DNA of 64,000 bases from Bacillota bacterium (GTDB lineage Bacteria > Bacillota > Limnochordia > Darwinibacteriales > Darwinibacteriaceae): contig JAKOTU010000065.1 in NCBI GenBank assembly GCA_029776155.1, positions 1-64,000 of the forward strand. Reading direction: 5' to 3'. The notes under the pieces were generated by a model, which worked only from the letters and a program-made list of their open reading frames with translations, searched no databases and was not told the DNA's origin. Positions 59,811 to 64,000 of this stretch are shown in pieces (the first letter of the stretch is position 1; each line of letters begins with the position of its first letter). The position numbers and the translations under genes were made by a program.

Positions 59811-61679
59811 TCAGGCTCTCCCCGTTAACCTAGGTAGGCGGAAGCGCAGCAGCCGCATGCCATTGAGGATCACAGCCAGGATGCTGCCCTCATGGACCAG
59901 CATACCTATGGACATACTCATCCATTCACTGAACAGTAGGCTGGCCAGGAGCACCAGCACTACGCCTACGGCAATGAAAATGTTCTGTTTCATGTTCTGC
60001 GCCGTGGCCTTGGCCAGCCCCAAGGCGTGGGGCAGGCGTTCTAGGTTGGAGTTAATCAGGACCACGTCTGAGGTTTCCACCGCCACATCAGTGCCTCCAC
60101 CCATGGCGATGCCAACATGGGCTAAAGCAAGGGAAGGGCTGTCGTTCACCCCATCACCCACAAAGGCAACAGTGTGCCCCTGCCCGATAAGGGTTTTGAT
60201 GTACTGGGCCTTATCCTCGGGCAGCATGTTACCGTGGGCTGCAGTTAAGCCCAGCTCCCGACTTACAGCATCCACCGTACCCTGGTTGTCACCGGACAGC
60301 ATGATCAGGCTTTTGACCCCCAGCCGCCGCAGCCGTGCCAAAACAGCCCCGACCCCAGGGCGAATCTGATCCCGCACGCCCATTAGAATCTTCAACTCCC
60401 CATCAACGGCCGTAAGCACTAGGGAGTTCCCCTGCTGTTCGAGTTTGGCCGCCTGAGCCTTAACCGTGGGGCTCAGTTTGACCTGCTCCCTTTCCATAAG
60501 GGCCGCATTGCCCACAGCCACACGCCTGCCGTGTACAGAGGCCACCACCCCGGCACCCTTCACCACTTCCGTGTTGGCCACGGGGTAGGTTTCCACCTCA
60601 CCGATGGCTGTCAGCACCGCTTTAGCCAAAGGGTGGTCCGACTCCCGTTCTACGCTGGCCAGATAACGCAGGGCCTCTACCCTGTCCTCCCCATAGTACT
60701 CCACCTCCGCGACGGAGGGGCTCCCCACGGTAAGCGTTCCGGTTTTGTCAAAGACCACCGTATCTACTCTGCTGAAATCACCCATCACCTCGCTGCCCTT
60801 AAACAGCACCCCATGGCGCGCTCCGCTGCCAATTCCGGCTACGTTGGACACCGGAACCCCGATCACCAAGGCACCGGGGCAGCCCAGGACCAGCACAGTG
60901 ATGGCCAATTCCACATTCCGCGACAACAACCAGACCACAAGGCCCACGGCCAGCACCGCGGGAGTGTAATACCTGGCAAAGCGGTCGATGAAGCGTTCGG
61001 CTGCGGACTTGGAATCCTGGGCCTCTTCCACCAGCTCGATGATCTTGCTGAAGGTGGTATCTTCGCCTACCCGTTCAGCAGCTATGTGCAGCGTGCCGTT
61101 ATCCAAAATGGTGCCGGCATAGACAGTGGAACCCTTTTCCTTAGCCACAGGTAGGGACTCGCCGGTGATGCTGGCCTCGTTGACGCTTCCTTCACCGGCC
61201 ACCACCGTTCCGTCCACGGGCACCTTGGCTCCGGTTTTGACCAGTAAGATATCGCCCACCTCAACTTCCTCCACGTCCACCTCCGCAAACTCCCCATCCT
61301 CCCCCAGCTTCAGGGCAGTTTCAGGTGCCATTTCCACCAGTTCTTTGATGGCCGAGCGGGTCTTCTGCAGGGTGCGCTGCTCCAGATAGGCACCGAACAG
61401 AAACAGGAAAGTGACAATAGCCGACTCTTCGAAGTTCTTAATGGCCAGAGCACCCAAAACGGCCAGGGTGACCAGCAGGTCAATGGTTACCACCTTCACG
61501 CGGAGGGCCTGGTAGGCCTGGAGGGCAATGGGCAGTACGCCCAGGAAGGAAGCGATAATCAGCGCCCCCTCAAAGAAAGCGGTGCTCCCCGCGGTCCAGC
61601 GGTGAATGAACGCGGCAGCAAGGAGCAGTCCGCTGACCGCGGCTATTTTGTTCTTACTCCGCAGAATAAGTCTCTGCAC
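59811..61679 (-). CDS. P1B-type metal ATPase with an unusual CPG motif and no HMA domain
   Basis: A P-type ATPase of about 622 residues from GTG 61679 (G-rich site 9 bases upstream; the frame reaches 61709 without one). It begins directly with membrane helices. Motifs in order: TGES, LGCPGAL in the metal-binding helix (family members usually have CPC, SPC or CPH), FDKTGTLT, SDHPLAKAV, GDGVNDSPSL. The metal is therefore uncertain. An HMA chaperone gene follows and the truncated hemerythrin-like gene precedes it, all under an FNR/CRP-like box, so a role with iron, copper or another redox metal is plausible but inferred. Confidence 0.88.
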   Translation of the reverse strand: MQRLILRSKNKIAAVSGLLLAAAFIHRWTAGSTAFFEGALIIASFLGVLPIALQAYQALRVKVVTIDLLVTLAVLGALAIKNFEESAIVTFLFLFGAYLEQRTLQKTRSAIKELVEMAPETALKLGEDGEFAEVDVEEVEVGDILLVKTGAKVPVDGTVVAGEGSVNEASITGESLPVAKEKGSTVYAGTILDNGTLHIAAERVGEDTTFSKIIELVEEAQDSKSAAERFIDRFARYYTPAVLAVGLVVWLLSRNVELAITVLVLGCPGALVIGVPVSNVAGIGSGARHGVLFKGSEVMGDFSRVDTVVFDKTGTLTVGSPSVAEVEYYGEDRVEALRYLASVERESDHPLAKAVLTAIGEVETYPVANTEVVKGAGVVASVHGRRVAVGNAALMEREQVKLSPTVKAQAAKLEQQGNSLVLTAVDGELKILMGVRDQIRPGVGAVLARLRRLGVKSLIMLSGDNQGTVDAVSRELGLTAAHGNMLPEDKAQYIKTLIGQGHTVAFVGDGVNDSPSLALAHVGIAMGGGTDVAVETSDVVLINSNLERLPHALGLAKATAQNMKQNIFIAVGVVLVLLASLLFSEWMSMSIGMLVHEGSILAVILNGMRLLRFRLPRLTGRA

Positions 61680-61702
61680 TTCCCAGCACCCCCTCCCCTT
61701 CT

Positions 61703-62002
61703 TTACCAATCATAGGCCTGATCTAACTCGGCCAGCATTTTGTAAACGGCGGCGTAGCTCTCGCACACATCGCCTGGCACAGTGTAGTTATCCGTGATCC
61801 CACGCAGCCGGGCAAACTCTGTGCCGAGCTCGGGCCTTGCCTCCTTAGCCGCCTGTACCTTGTCTCTTATTTCCTCAAACAGCCTGCGCACCTCATGGAA
61901 TTCCGGATGATGCTCACCGTGTACCCGGGCCACAACTGGCACGTAGGTCTCGAGAAGTTTGAAGTACCGTTCAACTGCTTCCGCAAATCTAGTCATACCC
62001 AT
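61703..62002 (-). CDS. Truncated hemerythrin-like (RIC/YtfE-type) protein
   Basis: A 99-residue helical protein. VVARVHGEHHPEFHEVRRLF matches the first hemerythrin helices of RIC-type iron-sulfur repair proteins, and LRGITDNYTVPGDVCESYAA matches the later conserved turn. The last helix (H-x-HLEN...LFP) that completes the di-iron site is absent; the gene ends at YDW. It is thus either a shortened regulator-like form or a broken gene. ATG 62002 or 61996 has AGGA upstream. It is the first gene of the ATPase operon. Confidence 0.7.
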   Translation of the reverse strand: MGMTRFAEAVERYFKLLETYVPVVARVHGEHHPEFHEVRRLFEEIRDKVQAAKEARPELGTEFARLRGITDNYTVPGDVCESYAAVYKMLAELDQAYDW

Positions 62003-62035
62003 CTTCCTTTCTTTTCGGTAGTGGTTGACGGGTTC

Positions 62036-62077
62036 AGTTTAGCATGGCTCCCGGCGGGCGAAAAATGATCTAGATCA
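62036..62077 (-). promoter_or_regulatory. FNR/CRP-type box with class II promoter
   Basis: TGATCTAGATCA (62066-62077), flanked so it reads ATGAT-N4-ATCAA against the FNR consensus TTGAT-N4-ATCAA. On the minus strand a TAAACT -10 box at 62041-62036 puts the box centre about 42 bases before the start, the classic class II activator position, and the -35 box is poor. The same box is about 57 bases before a TATAAT at 62117-62122 for the divergent lipoprotein gene. Confidence 0.65.
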
Positions 62078-62190
62078 AGTAACTCCCAGTGACTGTCTCC
62101 CTGGGCTTGTCTTTTATATAATTCCAGGTAATGGTGGTTGTCGTGGTCAGCGCTAGAGGGAAACTTCAGGAAGGAGCTGAAGGGAAGATG

Positions 62191-62568
62191 ATGCTCAAAA
62201 CATGGGTGAAAAGGCTGGTTTTGCTGGGCACAATCCTGGCGGCCCTGCTAGTCCTCACGGGATGTACAGGTGGTGGAGGGCTGGCCCACTTGTGGGGAGA
62301 AATTATTGTTGATGGGCAGCCTTTTCTTGGTCCCGTGCCCATCACTGTTACCACGGGCGATGGTCAAGTGAGACAGGAGATCTTTACTGAAGGGCGCTAT
62401 GAGTTCCGGGATCTGCCGGCAGGCACTGTGGTATTGGAGACAGAGTTCTTCCCTTCTCCCGGCAGGAGACTGTGGGAGAGAAAAGAATGGTCGCCCCTGA
62501 AGTCAGGAACGACCGTGTTCAACCTCGAGTGGTGGTATTGCCCCGCCGCTCTCCGCAGCGCAACGTAG
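62191..62568 (+). CDS. Lipoprotein with a carboxypeptidase-regulatory-like domain
   Basis: A 125-residue lipoprotein. ATG 62191 (or 62188) has GAAGGGAAG upstream. After the lipobox LTGC a single beta domain shows WGEIIVDGQPFLGPVPITVT and GRYEFRDLPAGTVVLE, the pattern of CarboxypepD_reg/prealbumin-like folds also seen at the N-terminus of the caspase-fold lipoprotein at 17812. A TATAAT lies 68 bases upstream. Function unknown; it probably sits on the outer face of the membrane. Confidence 0.7.
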   Translation: MLKTWVKRLVLLGTILAALLVLTGCTGGGGLAHLWGEIIVDGQPFLGPVPITVTTGDGQVRQEIFTEGRYEFRDLPAGTVVLETEFFPSPGRRLWERKEWSPLKSGTTVFNLEWWYCPAALRSAT

Positions 62569-62615
62569 AGGGACTGCCCGCGGTAGGGATAACAGCGAAA
62601 GGAGTCTAGAAGAAG

Positions 62616-62729
62616 ATGAAGCGCTGGTGTGGGCTGCTCCTCATGACGGCGATCTTGCTCACGGGCTGTGCCGGCAGGCCTGTAGGGAGCTACCGTCTTT
62701 CCAGTTGTGTTCACCTTGATCGTGTTTAG
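62616..62729 (+). pseudogene. Broken lipoprotein gene (signal peptide only)
   Basis: An AAAGGAG site 11 bases before ATG 62616 opens a frame that encodes a complete lipoprotein signal (MKRWCGLLLMTAILLTGC) and then ends after 37 residues at a TAG. Nothing after the signal resembles a folded protein. It looks like the 5' remnant of a gene cut off where the adenine-methylase segment begins. Confidence 0.6.
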
Positions 62730-62796
62730 ATGTTGATAAAGGGAAAGCCGGGCTATACTCCCCTCGATGACATCGGGCGTTCTCTGTTCGTTTCTG

Positions 62797-63609
62797 CTAG
62801 ATATTGCGCGTGGCCAAGACCTCCAGGGCGGGAGTTCTGTCGCCGTCACTCGAGATCATCCTGGGGCCGGGAAGATAGTGGAGGGCAAACCCCAACTGGC
62901 GATACAACTCCACAATCCTTTCCGTTGCTTGATTGGACAGCACTACCGGCCCCTTGTGTTTGGCCAGCCATTCCGCCAACCTTACTTGATCCTCCCACCG
63001 AAACCCATCTTGGGCATACTGCGTAAACTCAACATCGTAGGGCGGGTCAGCATAGACAAAGTCATCGGGGGACAAGTCCATGGCTGCAAAATCCATGCAG
63101 GAGAACTGCCACTGACCAAAAACCCTTTGATACTCGCGGAATTCCCGCGCGTAGTTGATCGTCTTGTAGCGGCCAAAAGGTACGTTAAACTCACCGCGCT
63201 TGTTGAAGCGGCACAGACCGTTGTAACCCGTTCTGTTCAGGTAATAAAACAGCTCCGCAGCCTCCTGGGTATTGTGCCCGCCGGCCTTGATCAGGGCATT
63301 GAAGCGGGAACGATGGCTGTAGTACAGCTGCCGGTCATTGGCCATCTCAATGGCCACCACAAGTCCCTGTTGCACCTGGTTGTAAAAGTTGATCAAGTGC
63401 GGGTTGATATCATTGGCCCACGCCCTGCACGGTGCGAGAGCAAGCGTTATGGCCAGACCGCCGCAGAAGGGCTCAACCAAGCGCCGGTCCTGAAAACGCC
63501 CCCAAATTGGTAAGATATGGGGAACCAACCATCTCTTCCCCCCCGCCCATTTTAAAATGGGCTTAAGTCCCCCTTGCTGCTCCAGATCGATCTTATCCCG
63601 TACCAACAT
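62797..63609 (-). CDS. dam: Dam-type DNA adenine methyltransferase
   Basis: A 270-residue N6-adenine methylase of the D12 class. LKWAGGKRWLVPHIL and LVEPFCGGLAITLAL give the AdoMet site; FVYADPPYDVEFTQYA carries the catalytic DPPY. ATG 63609 follows AAAGGAG by 8 bases; the frame to 63645 has none. No restriction enzyme gene is beside it, so it may be a solitary Dam-like or phage-derived enzyme. GATC specificity is suggested by the family but not shown by the sequence. It ends next to the broken lipoprotein gene. Confidence 0.9.
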   Translation of the reverse strand: MLVRDKIDLEQQGGLKPILKWAGGKRWLVPHILPIWGRFQDRRLVEPFCGGLAITLALAPCRAWANDINPHLINFYNQVQQGLVVAIEMANDRQLYYSHRSRFNALIKAGGHNTQEAAELFYYLNRTGYNGLCRFNKRGEFNVPFGRYKTINYAREFREYQRVFGQWQFSCMDFAAMDLSPDDFVYADPPYDVEFTQYAQDGFRWEDQVRLAEWLAKHKGPVVLSNQATERIVELYRQLGFALHYLPGPRMISSDGDRTPALEVLATRNI

Positions 63610-63702
63610 GTCCACGACTCCTTTGCTTTTCCACTCATTCTCCACTGCTCCCGCCGTTTCCTTTATGCAGGCAGACCCAGTGCCCTCCAGGCCCTAGAGA
63701 GC

Positions 63703-63728
63703 AAAAACCTCCGCCAACTAGCGGAGGT
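63703..63728 (-). terminator. Terminator of the aldolase gene
   Basis: On the minus strand an 8-bp stem (plus-strand arms ACCTCCGC 63707-63714 and GCGGAGGT 63721-63728) is followed by TTTTTGC. Confidence 0.9.
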
Positions 63729-63772
63729 CTCGCACTTACCTATGGGCGCAGCAATTTGGGAAAAGGGCTGGA

Positions 63773-64000
63773 TCAGGCGCTGGCCTTCCCGGCGCTGCCA
63801 AACAGCTGCATTTTCTCCATGGCGACCCGTTTGGTCGCTTCCACACCCGGTGCCAAAAGGGCACGGGGCGCATAGCCAGAGCCCATTAGATCTCTGCCCT
63901 GCTCAATGTACTCCCGCACGGCAGCTGTAAAGGCCAGCTGGCATTCGGTGTTCACGTTGATCTTGCAGATGCCGGCCGCGATTGCCCTTTGGAGCATTGC
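63773..64000 (-). CDS. fba: Class II fructose-bisphosphate aldolase, C-terminal end (partial)
   Basis: The last 75 residues of a class II aldolase; the rest lies beyond the window. GICKINVNTECQLAFTAAVR is the family's C-terminal block (usually GISKVNINTE...), followed by the dimer-interface tail. The enzyme splits fructose-1,6-bisphosphate in glycolysis. A terminator follows. Confidence 0.88.
   Translation of the reverse strand, partial: AMLQRAIAAGICKINVNTECQLAFTAAVREYIEQGRDLMGSGYAPRALLAPGVEATKRVAMEKMQLFGSAGKASA

Noticed and set aside
62767-63513. A 248-codon plus-strand frame over the Dam-type gene
   Set aside because: Antisense to a methylase with FCGG and DPPY motifs.

Overview
The window looks like chromosomal DNA of a GC-rich, spore-forming, probably diderm member of the Bacillota (Firmicutes). 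Spore formation is suggested by a small acid-soluble spore protein of the Tlp family (38517-38765) behind a sigmaG-like promoter. Firmicute ancestry is supported by PadR/DUF2812, RapZ, CCA-encoding tRNAs, strong AGGAGG ribosome sites and many GTG/TTG starts. An outer membrane is suggested by a beta-barrel protein with a C-terminal phenylalanine (40700-41971), a LolA-like protein and an RND/MMPL exporter in one operon, and by a patatin protein with a barrel-like C-terminal half. Limnochordia-like lineages combine these traits, but that placement is inference. A flagellin with a sigma28-type promoter suggests motility. A flavodiiron protein and an FNR/CRP-type box suggest an anaerobic or microaerobic life.

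Layout. 1-3300: end of a CPBP protease, a lipoprotein between two matching terminators, a ten-tRNA operon on the minus strand with a consensus promoter, and a small secreted protein. 3400-8050: RibD-like reductase, YeiH-type transporter, orphan TroA-fold binding protein, LysM protein, secreted protein. 8100-11420: CadC-type repressor and CadA-type ATPase with operator, then a SIMPL protein. 11420-16020 (minus): rapZ, MATE pump, nadE (active-site cysteine replaced), RluA-type pseudouridine synthase. 16100-18960 (minus): a caspase-fold lipoprotein without its catalytic His/Cys, followed by two paralogous secreted proteins; this is the most novel-looking locus. 19090-20070: PadR regulator and DUF2812 membrane protein. 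20080-25570 (minus): regulator-potABC-potD-potD polyamine operon with twin operators.

25650-38400: ZIP transporter, flagellin, sugar-phosphate mutase and nucleotidyltransferase, two convergent or nearby housekeeping genes (Nudix, membrane protein), serine hydrolase plus a RelA/SpoT-type synthetase, malic enzyme plus MalY/PatB-type lyase, sialate O-acetylesterase. 38400-45700: tlp, patatin, and the TetR-RND-LolA-like-barrel envelope operon. 45780-50230 (plus): LigT-like phosphoesterase, flavodiiron protein, polysaccharide deacetylase, amidohydrolase. 50250-56210 (minus): a pair of related small membrane proteins, an AfuABC-type importer and a threonine-aldolase-like enzyme. 56400-59530: MpsC (DUF2294) gene behind a promoter and an attenuator-like leader, zinc alcohol dehydrogenase, Nudix protein, flavin-reductase-like protein. 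59530-62080 (minus): truncated hemerythrin-like protein, P1B ATPase with a CPG motif and an HMA chaperone, under an FNR/CRP-like box. 62190-64000: lipoprotein, a broken lipoprotein gene, a Dam-type adenine methylase, and the 3' end of a class II aldolase gene.

No rRNA, CRISPR array, insertion sequence or prophage was seen. Functions are from motif recognition by eye; no database search was run.
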